Positions 56,458 through 64,000 of a DNA stretch of 64,000 nucleotides are shown piece after piece. This stretch comes from Flavobacteriales bacterium (GTDB lineage Bacteria > Bacteroidota > Bacteroidia > Flavobacteriales_E > Vicingaceae). The notes below the pieces were generated by a model. That model saw nothing but the letters and a program-made list of their open reading frames with translations, had not been told where the DNA came from and made no database searches. Each line of letters opens with the position of its first letter. The first letter of the stretch is position 1. The position numbers were made by a program, and so were the translations under genes. Location of the stretch: assembly GCA_002401955.1 (NCBI GenBank), contig NVUQ01000012.1, forward strand, positions 1 through 64,000, in the 5' to 3' direction.

Positions 56458-58011
56458 ATGAGATATATAATAGTTATAGTTTTTGGAATGTTTGTTATTA
56501 CGGCATTCGCACAGGAGCAATCTAAAGATTTCAAGAAATCATTAAATAGCGCAAATAAAAAATACGATATAGGTGATTATTATGGTGCACTGAAAATGTA
56601 CAATGAGTTATATAAGGAGAATGGAGAAGATAAAGAGTTAAATTTTAATATGGGTGTTTGTAATTATAACGTAAGAAATTACAAAGAAGCCCAAGAAAAT
56701 TTCCTGAAATCCAGTAGTGCTACTAGTTTAGAGTTGTTTAGATATAAAGCATCCATTGCACACATCAATATGAAATTTAAAAAGGCATTAAATTATTACA
56801 ATGCATATAAATTAATTTCTGGAGATAAAGAGGTAACAAATGAAGAGACAAATAGATTGATTGAGAAAACAAAGTATGCCCAGGAGGCAATTCTCAACGG
56901 AAGGAATGTTCTGATTCAAAATATGGGAGAAGAGATAAATACTAAGTATCAGGAATATGTTCCTTTAATATCAGCAGATGAAAAAATGATGTTATTTACT
57001 ACTCGAAGACCGGGAAATACTGGTGGAAAGGTAGATCCTAACGGTGTGCCTTTTGAGGATGTATATATTACCACTAAAATAAATAACACTTGGGTGGCTC
57101 CAAAAATTTTGGGAGGAGGAATTAATACTGAAACCAACGATGCGTGTGTAGGTCTTTCAGCAGATGGACAAATATTATTCCTTTTTAAGCCTTCGGAAGA
57201 TTTGATAACAGGAGATTTGTATGAAAGTAGAATGGGTTTAGATGATTGGGAAGCACCATATAAATTAGGTTCAAATATTAATTCTGAACACATTGAAACC
57301 AGTGCGTGTATTACTTTAGATGATAAAGTACTTTATTTTTCGAGCGATAGGCCTGGAGGTTTTGGAGGGAAAGATATATATAAAGTATTGCGTTTACCGA
57401 ATGGAAAATGGAGTAAAGCCATTAATTTAGGACCTATAGTAAATACATCTTATGATGAAGATGCTCCATTTATTCATACAGATAAAAAAACGCTTTATTT
57501 TAGTTCTAAAGGGCATCAAAATATGGGCGGATATGATGTGTTTAAAACCATTTATGAAAAAAGAAAATGGACTATGCCAGAAAATTTAAAGTATCCAATT
57601 AATACGGTGCAAGATGATATATTCTTTGTGCTTTCTGCTACCGGAAAGGTTGGTTATTATTCATCTTCTCGTGAAGGTGGTTTTGGAGGGCAAGATATTT
57701 ATAGGGTAGTATTGAAAGATGAAAATGTAATACAGCATGTGCTAAAAGCAATCATAAAAACTAAAAAAGGAAAAGACCCCCTTTCTGCAAAAGTTACTTT
57801 AATAGAAAATGAATCGAAAAAGGTAAAAGGTATTTATAAGTCAAATGATAACACAGGGAAATTTATTATGTTGGTTAATCCAGAAAACTCATATAACATT
57901 ATTATAGAATCTAAGGGCTATTATTCTTACACATCTGAGTTAGAATTTGATATAAACAATGATGAACGATTTGAATTTATTTTAGAAAAGAAGGGGGGAA
58001 GTGATAAATAA
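56458..58011 (+). CDS. TPR / PD40 (WD40-like propeller) protein, OmpA-less PorE-like
   Basis: 517 residues. Signal peptide (1-19, ending ITAFAQ), TPR repeats (about 25-135: YYGALKMYNELYKE, NYKEAQENFLKSSS, KALNYYNAYKL), then a PD40 beta-propeller (about 155-410) with recurring LYFSSDRPGGFGGKDIYK, LYFSSKGHQNMGGYDVFK and YYSSSREGGFGGQDIYR. A carboxypeptidase-regulatory-like fold ends the chain (about 425-510). Related PorE-type proteins carry a C-terminal OmpA domain that binds peptidoglycan; this one stops before such a domain. It sits six bases after the adhesin gene and overlaps the PorP/SprF gene by 11 bases, so it is part of the adhesin export operon. Confidence 0.85.
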   Translation: MRYIIVIVFGMFVITAFAQEQSKDFKKSLNSANKKYDIGDYYGALKMYNELYKENGEDKELNFNMGVCNYNVRNYKEAQENFLKSSSATSLELFRYKASIAHINMKFKKALNYYNAYKLISGDKEVTNEETNRLIEKTKYAQEAILNGRNVLIQNMGEEINTKYQEYVPLISADEKMMLFTTRRPGNTGGKVDPNGVPFEDVYITTKINNTWVAPKILGGGINTETNDACVGLSADGQILFLFKPSEDLITGDLYESRMGLDDWEAPYKLGSNINSEHIETSACITLDDKVLYFSSDRPGGFGGKDIYKVLRLPNGKWSKAINLGPIVNTSYDEDAPFIHTDKKTLYFSSKGHQNMGGYDVFKTIYEKRKWTMPENLKYPINTVQDDIFFVLSATGKVGYYSSSREGGFGGQDIYRVVLKDENVIQHVLKAIIKTKKGKDPLSAKVTLIENESKKVKGIYKSNDNTGKFIMLVNPENSYNIIIESKGYYSYTSELEFDINNDERFEFILEKKGGSDK

Positions 58012-59011
58012 ACTGAAAGTTATACTGATTTTAAGTATGCTTTCAATCTCTCTTGGTGGCAAGTCTCAAGATATGCAGTTTACTCAATTTAATGCGGCTC
58101 CACTTTATTTAAATCCAGCATTTACTGGAGCAACTGTAGAGCATCGTTTTGCTACCAATTACCGTAATCAGTGGGCAGCAATACCAGGTCATTTTGTAAA
58201 TTACACCTTTGCTTACGATTATAATTTAGCTGAATTTAATAGTGGTATCGGCTTACTTTTTGCTAAAGAAAAAGCAGGAACAGGTGGTTTAGGTAGTACC
58301 GAAATTGGTTTGCTTTATTCATATCATTTTCAAATAGATAAGAAGATATTTATTCAGCCAGGGTTAAAATTTAATTACATTACAAGAAGTATAGATTTTT
58401 CTAAATTGATATTTAACGATCAATTAGCACGAGGTGGAAGCAGCTTTACTACCGATGATATTGAGATAGATAACGTAAGTTACATGGATATTACTGCAGG
58501 GTTTTTGGTTTATGCAGAAAAATTCTGGGCAGGAGTTTCTTTCAATCATATTAATGAGCCTAATCAATCGCTTACAAATGATGAAAGCCCTTTGTTTATG
58601 AAGTTTTCGGCACATGGAGGTTATAAATTTGATTTATCTGAAGGGGGAAGAAAAACATTAAATACTTCATTTTTTAATGTGGCCTTACATTATAAAGCAC
58701 AACAAAAATTTGACCAACTAGATTTAGGATTATATTATACCAGAGAGCCTTTTACATTTGGTGTTTGGTACAGAGGCATACCAGCCATAAAATCTTACGA
58801 AGGGGTTTTAAATAACGATGCGCTAGCTATTATTTTAGGTTATAAAGTAATCGATTATAATTTAAATATCGGTTACAGTTATGATGTTACTGTTTCTCGT
58901 TTAGCTGCTAATTCTGCTGGCTCGCACGAAATTTCTTTGATTTATGAAATAGCTAGTAAAAAGAAAAAAAGAAGAAGCAGAAGGTTTTTTGTTCCTTGTG
59001 CTAAGTTCTGA
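58001..59011 (+). CDS. PorP/SprF family T9SS-associated outer-membrane protein
   Basis: 336 residues starting at GTG 58001, 11 bases inside the previous gene. Signal peptide (about 1-22, ending GGKSQ), then the family signature DMQFTQFNAAPLYLNPAFTGATVEHRFATNYRNQWAAIPG. A 14-strand-like barrel follows, with VSYMDITAGFLVYAEKFWAGV in the middle. The tail is basic (KKKKRRSRRFFVPCAKF). SprF is needed for surface display of SprB-type type B cargo; here the cargo is the PKD protein at 52427. Known from SprB/SprF; the link in this organism is inferred from gene order. Confidence 0.9.
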   Translation: MINKLKVILILSMLSISLGGKSQDMQFTQFNAAPLYLNPAFTGATVEHRFATNYRNQWAAIPGHFVNYTFAYDYNLAEFNSGIGLLFAKEKAGTGGLGSTEIGLLYSYHFQIDKKIFIQPGLKFNYITRSIDFSKLIFNDQLARGGSSFTTDDIEIDNVSYMDITAGFLVYAEKFWAGVSFNHINEPNQSLTNDESPLFMKFSAHGGYKFDLSEGGRKTLNTSFFNVALHYKAQQKFDQLDLGLYYTREPFTFGVWYRGIPAIKSYEGVLNNDALAIILGYKVIDYNLNIGYSYDVTVSRLAANSAGSHEISLIYEIASKKKKRRSRRFFVPCAKF

Positions 59012-59113
59012 AGCTTTCTACAAGTAGATTGTTTTAGGCTTTTTCATAGTAAAATCAAGCGTAAAGTAAAATTTTATTGTTGTTTAATAATCTTAATTTT
59101 ACGTTAAAATAAA

Positions 59114-60343
59114 TTGGCTTTGCAAAACAAAAAGATTTACGATATAACTATTGTTGGAGGAGGAATTGTAGGTGCTGCAACTGCTTATAAAATACAGCTC
59201 AAGCACCCTAATCTTAAAATTCTATTAATAGAAAAAGAGAATTATTTAGCGAATCATCAAACAGGAAATAATTCAGGAGTGATTCATTCTGGTTTGTATT
59301 ACAAACCTGGTTCTTATAAAGCGAAAACTTGTGTTGACGGAAGACATCAGTTGGTGAAATTTGCTCAAGAGCATAAAATTAAACATGATGTTTGTGGTAA
59401 AGTTGTAGCAGCAGTTGAAGAGAGTGAATTGCCATTTATGAATAAAATTTTTGAAAATGGTTTAGCAAACGGTACTGAAGGAATTGAAAAAATTACAGGA
59501 GACCAATTAAGAGATATAGAACCTCATGTTAAAAGTATTGGAGGGATATGGGTTCCTTGCACAGGGATAATTGATTATAGAGGAACTACAGAGAAGTTGG
59601 CAGAATTAGTTTCGGCAAAACAATCGGAAAGTAAAATTGTTTTGGGAGAGGAAGTTTTGTCATTTGAAAATGGACAGGAAACCACAGAAGTCATTACTTC
59701 AAAAAATAAATATTGGACCAAGTACATGATATTTTGCGGTGGTTTACAAGCAGATCGATTGGCTAAGAAGGATAAAGTAGCATTAAAAGAAAAAGTGGTT
59801 GGTTTTAGAGGTGATTATTATGAGTTGACTGCACAAGCCAAACATAAGGTCAAAAATCTGATTTACCCAGTTCCAAATCCTGCCTTTCCTTTTTTAGGAG
59901 TTCATTTTACTCGGATGGTTAATGGAGATATTGAATGCGGACCAAATGCCGTTTTTACATTTAAAAGAGAGGGGTATAAAAAAACAGATTTTAATTTAAA
60001 GGATACTGCCGATGCTTTAAGTTATAAAGGAACTTGGAAATTACTGTTTAATAACTTTGGTTTTGCTGTTGATGAGTATCGTAGAGCTTTTTCTAAAAAG
60101 TTATTTTTAAAAACACTTCAACGTATGATTCCTGATTTGGAAATGGATGATATTAAACCTGGTGGAGCAGGTGTGAGAGCAATGCTTTTGAATGAACAAG
60201 GTGATACACGTGATGATTTTAGAATTGAATATAAAGATAAAAGTATTCATGTATTAAATGCACCATCTCCTGCAGCAACAGCCTGTTTGGCCATAGGTGA
60301 TGCCATTTGTGATATGGCAAATAAACAATTTAACTTAAACTAA
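59114..60343 (+). CDS. lhgO: L-2-hydroxyglutarate oxidase
   Basis: 409 residues. FAD-binding motif ITIVGGGIVGAATAY (about 11-25), then HQTGNNSGVIHSGLYYKPGS, characteristic of LhgO, and GGIWVPCTGIIDYRG, GDIECGPNAVFTFKREGY and DDIKPGGAGVRAMLL. It oxidises L-2-hydroxyglutarate to 2-oxoglutarate, passing electrons to the membrane quinone pool. The start is TTG at 59114: an in-frame TAA lies nine bases upstream (59105-59107), and no ATG occurs before the FAD motif. The small YgjV-like gene follows one base after the stop. Confidence 0.92.
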   Translation: MALQNKKIYDITIVGGGIVGAATAYKIQLKHPNLKILLIEKENYLANHQTGNNSGVIHSGLYYKPGSYKAKTCVDGRHQLVKFAQEHKIKHDVCGKVVAAVEESELPFMNKIFENGLANGTEGIEKITGDQLRDIEPHVKSIGGIWVPCTGIIDYRGTTEKLAELVSAKQSESKIVLGEEVLSFENGQETTEVITSKNKYWTKYMIFCGGLQADRLAKKDKVALKEKVVGFRGDYYELTAQAKHKVKNLIYPVPNPAFPFLGVHFTRMVNGDIECGPNAVFTFKREGYKKTDFNLKDTADALSYKGTWKLLFNNFGFAVDEYRRAFSKKLFLKTLQRMIPDLEMDDIKPGGAGVRAMLLNEQGDTRDDFRIEYKDKSIHVLNAPSPAATACLAIGDAICDMANKQFNLN

Positions 60344-60344
60344 A

Positions 60345-60596
60345 ATGGAATATTTTTCGTTTACAGAAATAATTGGTTATTTAGCCTCGTTAGTCGTTTT
60401 ACTATCTTTTTTAATGAGAGATGTTGAGAAGTTGAGAATGATAAATATTGTTGGATGCTCTCTTTTTGTTGCTTATGGAGTGTTTTTAGGATTTTCTATT
60501 CCTATAATAGTTACAAACGTAGCAATAGCAATAATAAACCTTGTGTATTTAATAAAATCGAAGAAGAAGGCTAAACGATTTGATGCTTTTGATTAA
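60345..60596 (+). CDS. Small YgjV-like membrane protein
   Basis: 83 residues with about three hydrophobic segments. FTEIIGYLASLVVLLSFLMRD, then KLRMINIVGCSLFVAYGVFL and IIVTNVAIAIINLVYLIKS, match YgjV-type inner-membrane proteins (distantly related to SemiSWEET-like bundles). The basic tail (KSKKKAKRFD) is likely cytoplasmic. The function is unknown. Separated by one base from lhgO, probably cotranscribed. Its last 26 bases overlap the end of the convergent gene at 60571. Confidence 0.85.
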   Translation: MEYFSFTEIIGYLASLVVLLSFLMRDVEKLRMINIVGCSLFVAYGVFLGFSIPIIVTNVAIAIINLVYLIKSKKKAKRFDAFD

Positions 60597-61110
60597 AAGC
60601 ATCCCAATTCCAAATAAAATTATCCATAGCTTCATCTAATCTTTTTAAAAACATAGGATTTGGACTTTTCATGTTTTTAAAATAGTCATCCTGAAAATTA
60701 TTGAGCTGATATTTCCCAAAAATTCCTTTAGACATTGCATAGTGCATATTTTTTGAAGGATGATTTACCTTCATTAAATAACATTGATATTCTTTAATTG
60801 TTTTTTCTAGCTGATCTTGATCACAACCAAAAACATTACTTAACTTAGAAAAAATAAGCTTGGTAATTCTATCATCAGTAGAATCGTGTAAATGTCCAGA
60901 AATATAAGATATGTTTGCAGCAAAAACGATTAATGCAAATTGATCATCATCATTTACATGAATGTTTGGTGAAGTAGTAAATTCAGGAGCATCATTAATA
61001 ATTCCTACTATTTCAGGAAAACCTTTATCAATTGTATTTAAAATAGAATTGATAAAGACATTGGCAACGATGTCCTCTTTTATTTTTTTCTTACCAAATA
61101 TCTTAAACAT
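60571..61110 (-). CDS. Conserved hypothetical soluble protein
   Basis: 179 residues from ATG 61110 (MFKIFGKKKIKEDIVANVFI); an in-frame ATG four codons earlier is possible but gives a less usual N-terminus. Predicted mostly helical, soluble, no signal peptide. GFPEIVGIINDAPEFTTSP, then VFAANISYISGHLHDSTDDR, MSKGIFGKYQLNNFQ and a C-terminal WNWDAFNQKHQ are the most conspicuous segments. No family or active site is recognised. It overlaps the YgjV-like gene end on the opposite strand by 26 bases and is separated from the aminotransferase by a long hairpin. Confidence 0.7.
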   Translation of the reverse strand: MFKIFGKKKIKEDIVANVFINSILNTIDKGFPEIVGIINDAPEFTTSPNIHVNDDDQFALIVFAANISYISGHLHDSTDDRITKLIFSKLSNVFGCDQDQLEKTIKEYQCYLMKVNHPSKNMHYAMSKGIFGKYQLNNFQDDYFKNMKSPNPMFLKRLDEAMDNFIWNWDAFNQKHQIV

Positions 61111-61195
61111 GGGTAATACCATTGGTTTCTACAAAGCTAGCCGATAGAAGTAGTCATTTTCAACAAGTAGTAAACACCTTATTAACAAAGTTATT

Positions 61196-61240
61196 AACGA
61201 TAAAACTCCTTTAATCCATGATTAAAGGAGTTTTATCGTT
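61196..61240. terminator. Long perfect hairpin downstream of the aminotransferase gene
   Basis: A 20-bp perfect stem (61196-61215 with 61221-61240) around loop CCATG. It includes ACTCCTTTAAT and its complement ATTAAAGGAGT. It lies 22 bases after the minus-strand aminotransferase stop and before the next minus-strand gene. The stem ends in T-rich arms, so it could terminate in either direction. Confidence 0.75.
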
Positions 61241-61262
61241 GTATAAGTAAGTTCAAAATTGT

Positions 61263-62486
61263 CTATTGAGCCATTTGTTTAATTTCTGAAGTAGTTCTTT
61301 TAGGGTATATTTCTAATGCTTTTTTTAAGCATTCAATAGCATTTTTAAGAGATTCTATGTTTAAAACATAAGCAAGTCTAACTTCATTTTTTCCTAAGCC
61401 TTTAGTTGCATAAAAACCACCAGCAGGAGCAAGCATTACTGTTTGGTTATTGTATTCAAACTCTTCTAATAACCATTGGCAAAATTCTTCAGAATCTTCT
61501 ACAGGTAGTTGAGCTACTGCATAAAATGCTCCACCAGGGTTAGGACAAACAACACCATCAATAGCATTTAATCCTTCAATTACGAGATCTCTTCTTTTTA
61601 CATATTCTGTAGTAACATCATCAAAATAACTTTTAGGTGTTTGTAGAGCAGCTTCAGCAGCAATTTGAGCTAATGTTGGTGGGCTCAGTCTTGCTTGAGC
61701 ATATTTTAAAGCTGTACTTATAATCTCAGTATTTTTAGAAATTAAGGCTCCAATTCTTGCTCCACACATACTGTAACGTTTAGAAACAGAATCGATAACA
61801 ATAACATTGTTCTCTAACCCTTCTAATTCTAATACTGACGTGTGTTTTTTGCCATCATAACAAAATTCTCTATATACTTCATCAGCAAATAAAAACAAGT
61901 TATGTTTTAAAACAATTTCTTTTAATGTTTCTAATTCCTCTTTAGAGTATAAATATCCTGTTGGGTTTCCAGGATTACAAATCAGTATGGCTTTTGTTTT
62001 TGGAGTAATAAGTTTTTCAAAATCTGAAATAGGAGGCAGGGCAAACCCATTTTTTATATCAGCAGTAACAGGTGTTACATTTATTCCACATGTTTTTGCA
62101 AAACCATTATAGTTAGCATAAAAAGGTTCTGGTATAATTACTTCATCACCTTCGTTTAAACAGGAGTTAAAAGCAAATAATAAAGCTTCAGAACCACCAG
62201 TTGTTATTAAAATATCTTCGAAAGAAACTCCTAGTTCAAATTTGTTATAATAATCGGCTAAACCTTTTCTGTAGGATTCAAAACCAGCAGAATGACTATA
62301 TTCTATAACTTTTCTATCTATATTTTTAATTGCATTTAAGGCAACTTCAGGAGTTTCGATATCTGGTTGACCAATGTTTAAATGGTAAACAGTTCTTCCT
62401 TTCTTTTTTGCGGCTTCCGCATAAGGCACCAATTTTCTAATTGGTGATTCTGGCATTTCAAAACCTCTATTTGATAATTCTGGCAT
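61263..62486 (-). CDS. Pyridoxal-phosphate-dependent aminotransferase (class I/II)
   Basis: 407 residues, fold type I. GRTVYHLNIGQPDIETPE, TGGSEALLFAFNSC, EPFYANYNGF, the conserved Asn in ILICNPGNPTGYLYS, LFADEVYREFCYDG, and the PLP-lysine motif VIDSVSKRYSMCGARIG (Lys near 240), then GGFYATKGLG toward the end. It resembles aspartate or aromatic aminotransferases; the exact substrate is not clear. The gene is preceded on the same strand by three DUF1573 genes with a 44-base gap and followed by the long hairpin. Confidence 0.9.
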   Translation of the reverse strand: MPELSNRGFEMPESPIRKLVPYAEAAKKKGRTVYHLNIGQPDIETPEVALNAIKNIDRKVIEYSHSAGFESYRKGLADYYNKFELGVSFEDILITTGGSEALLFAFNSCLNEGDEVIIPEPFYANYNGFAKTCGINVTPVTADIKNGFALPPISDFEKLITPKTKAILICNPGNPTGYLYSKEELETLKEIVLKHNLFLFADEVYREFCYDGKKHTSVLELEGLENNVIVIDSVSKRYSMCGARIGALISKNTEIISTALKYAQARLSPPTLAQIAAEAALQTPKSYFDDVTTEYVKRRDLVIEGLNAIDGVVCPNPGGAFYAVAQLPVEDSEEFCQWLLEEFEYNNQTVMLAPAGGFYATKGLGKNEVRLAYVLNIESLKNAIECLKKALEIYPKRTTSEIKQMAQ

Positions 62487-62530
62487 CGCTAAAATTTTAT
62501 TTTTTGCGAAGTTAATAAAGAAGGATGGAA

Positions 62531-62977
62531 TTACCGCTTCTTTTTATTGGCTTTATAAGCAGCTTTTGTTGCTTTGCTTGCTTTAACCATTCCTTTAAAA
62601 GTTAACTTTTTTTCAATGGTTCGAGAATCCATTAAATCGGAAGTGAAATGAAGTACAACATCTCTTTCTTGCCAACCAATTTTATCAGCAGTGTTAAATT
62701 CTATTTTGATGGAATTAGTGCTGTTTGGTTTAATGTAGTTCTCTGGCAAAACGACTTCAGTGCAAGAGCAATCTACTTTGGGTGGAGTAATTTTTAAATC
62801 AACTTGTCCAGTATAAGTAAAATTGTAAGTGAGTGTAATTTGATGCCCTTCATCCACTTTCATAAATTTCTGAGTCGTTTTTTCAAAGCTTAGTTCATCA
62901 GATGATTGAGCAAAAGAAAAGCTTGCTACTAATAAAAGTAGCAAGCTTAAATTGATTTTGAAAAGATAACTTTTCAT
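62531..62977 (-). CDS. DUF1573 domain exported protein (copy 1)
   Basis: 148 residues. Signal peptide (1-23, ending SFSFAQ). The DUF1573 Ig-like domain follows with VDCSCTEVVLPENYIKPNSTNSIKIEFNT and the C-x-C motif. The tail is Lys/Ala-rich (KASKATKAAYKANKKKR). DUF1573 proteins are small exported beta-sandwich proteins of unknown role, abundant in Bacteroidota. This is the most diverged of the three consecutive copies (62531, 62997, 63594). The gap to the next copy is 19 bases. Confidence 0.88.
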   Translation of the reverse strand: MKSYLFKINLSLLLLLVASFSFAQSSDELSFEKTTQKFMKVDEGHQITLTYNFTYTGQVDLKITPPKVDCSCTEVVLPENYIKPNSTNSIKIEFNTADKIGWQERDVVLHFTSDLMDSRTIEKKLTFKGMVKASKATKAAYKANKKKR

Positions 62978-62996
62978 TGTATCAATAACCTATATT

Positions 62997-63461
62997 TTAA
63001 TTTGCAACCGGAGTTCCTGCAGCTTCTTTAACTGGAGAAGTTTGTGGTGCAATAATTTTACCTTTAATTCTAACTACTTTAGTTGGAGTAGCAGCATTAG
63101 AAGTAATTGTAACCGATTTGTTAATAGCACCTAATCTCTTAGTGTCATATTTAACTTTGATTACTGAACTTTCGCCCGGCTTAATTGGCTCTTTTGGCCA
63201 AGTTGGTACAGTACATCCACAACTACCTCTAGCGTTAGAAATTATCAACGGTTCTTTACCATTGTTTGTGAATACAAATTCTCTTACTCCGTCAGCACCT
63301 TGTTCAATTGTCCCGTAATCAACTACTTCTGACTCGAAAGTCATGGTAGGAGCATTAGGGTTCTGAACTTCTACCTTAGCAGCAGGAGTAGTAGTTGTTT
63401 GTGCGTTAACACCAACAGCAACAAAAGCTAATAAGCCAAATGTTAATAATACTTTTTTCAT
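62997..63461 (-). CDS. DUF1573 domain exported protein (copy 2)
   Basis: 154 residues. Signal peptide (1-20, ending GVNAQ), a linker with Thr/Pro/Ala, then the domain: VVDYGTIEQGADGVREFVFT, GKEPLIISNARGSCGCTVP, WPKEPIKPGESSVIKVKY and INKSVTITSNA. Very similar to the partial copy at 63594 (GSCGCTVPTWPKEPIKPG versus KSCGCTVPTWPKEPIKPG), so the two are recent duplicates. Separate promoters are possible: 132 bases separate it from the upstream copy. The role is unknown. Confidence 0.9.
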   Translation of the reverse strand: MKKVLLTFGLLAFVAVGVNAQTTTTPAAKVEVQNPNAPTMTFESEVVDYGTIEQGADGVREFVFTNNGKEPLIISNARGSCGCTVPTWPKEPIKPGESSVIKVKYDTKRLGAINKSVTITSNAATPTKVVRIKGKIIAPQTSPVKEAAGTPVAN

Positions 63462-63593
63462 GATTAATTAGTTTAATTTTCTATAACAGTACAAATATAC
63501 CGATTAATTATTGTTTAACTTTCCTGTTAACACTTCTTTAACAATCCAAAGTTGTGTATGATTTACCAATACTGTGCCAACTTGTTTAGCTAT

Positions 63594-64000
63594 TTATTTT
63601 CCTTTTTCTTGAGCTAATGGAGTTGTTTGAGGTGTAATTACTTTTCCTTTTATTCGTAATACGATAGAACCTCTTTCGGCATTAGAAATTATTGTTACCG
63701 ACTTGTTAATAATACCAATTCGATCTGTGGCATATTTTACTTTAATAGTTGAACTTTTACCTGGTTTAATAGGTTCTTTTGGCCAAGTTGGAACGGTACA
63801 TCCACAAGATTTTTGAACATTAGAAATTATTAACGGAGCGTTCCCAACATTTGTAAATTTAAATTCTCTAATACCGTTTGCGTTTTGTTCGATAGTTCCA
63901 TAGTCAATAATTTCTGTTTCAAATTCAATTTTTGCTTGGTTCAGATTTTTGATTGATACTTCTTGAGCAGTTGCTAGAATTCCAATTAAAATAATGTTTA
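63594..64000 (-). CDS. DUF1573 domain protein (copy 3), N-terminus outside the window
   Basis: Minus-strand frame from the window edge to TAA at 63594-63596, about 135 codons. It shows the end of a signal peptide (IILIGILATAQ), then EIIDYGTIEQNANGIREFKF, NVQKSCGCTVPTWPKEPIKP and IINKSVTIISNAERG. A close paralogue of the gene at 62997. Only the first few residues are missing. It lies upstream of the other two copies on the same strand. Confidence 0.88.
   Translation of the reverse strand, partial: NIILIGILATAQEVSIKNLNQAKIEFETEIIDYGTIEQNANGIREFKFTNVGNAPLIISNVQKSCGCTVPTWPKEPIKPGKSSTIKVKYATDRIGIINKSVTIISNAERGSIVLRIKGKVITPQTTPLAQEKGK

Overview
This window comes from an AT-rich member of the Bacteroidota, most likely the Flavobacteriales. 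The evidence is several type IX secretion (T9SS) cargo proteins with type A or type B C-terminal sorting domains, PorV- and PorP/SprF-family membrane proteins, a SusC-like TonB-dependent receptor, lipid A genes (lpxH, lpxK), and promoter-like TTTG-N21-TAnnTTTR motifs. No tRNA, rRNA, CRISPR array, transposase, integrase or phage gene was seen. Most of the window is ordinary chromosomal backbone.

Layout. 1-7.5 kb: the tail of an AraC-type regulator, a seven-repeat secreted beta-propeller, penicillin-binding protein 1C, a TPR sensor kinase without a partner, and an NlpC/P60 peptidase. 7.5-11.4 kb: a decayed four-helix-bundle gene, a thiolase, and a 7TM-HD (PgpH-type) phosphodiesterase. 11.3-13.5 kb: a disordered stretch that reads as an old segmental duplication. 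The 3' end of the 7TM-HD gene, a tiny Lys-rich gene and a 59-bp element each occur twice in the same order, and small lipoprotein or membrane genes and palindromic repeats lie between them. 13.5-18.9 kb: HrpB helicase, an array of about fifteen heptamers, and a LytS/LytR-like kinase-regulator pair. 18.9-22.6 kb: a hexapeptide (gamma-carbonic-anhydrase-like) protein followed by two overlapping outer-membrane genes. Each of these two genes carries a dispersed repeat in frame in its signal-peptide region. 22.6-32.8 kb, minus strand: two T9SS-exported enzymes, lpxH, a four-helix-bundle gene, an M1 peptidase, a TlpA-type thioredoxin, purine nucleoside phosphorylase and lpxK.

32.9-42.5 kb: an Asp/Gly-rich lipoprotein, then an operon of a TonB-dependent receptor, a 1361-residue T9SS cargo and a PorV-family barrel, closed by a strong terminator. 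42.6-52.3 kb: housekeeping genes (greA, HIT, ruvC, a flippase-like protein, a glycosyltransferase, an ABC permease, an AtoE-type transporter, a flavin reductase, folA, an M61 peptidase). 52.4-59.0 kb: a PKD-repeat adhesin with a type B sorting domain, a TPR/PD40 protein and a PorP/SprF protein, a likely adhesin export unit. 59.1-64.0 kb: L-2-hydroxyglutarate oxidase, a YgjV-like protein, an aminotransferase and three consecutive DUF1573 genes, the last cut by the window edge.

The most unusual items are the duplication at 11.3-13.5 kb with its small basic gene, the repeat-derived N-termini at 19.5 and 20.4 kb, the inverted-repeat element at 2.05-2.17 kb, and the receptor/cargo/PorV operon. No clearly new enzymatic or defence system is evident. 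The receptor/cargo/PorV operon is the best candidate for an undescribed functional unit.
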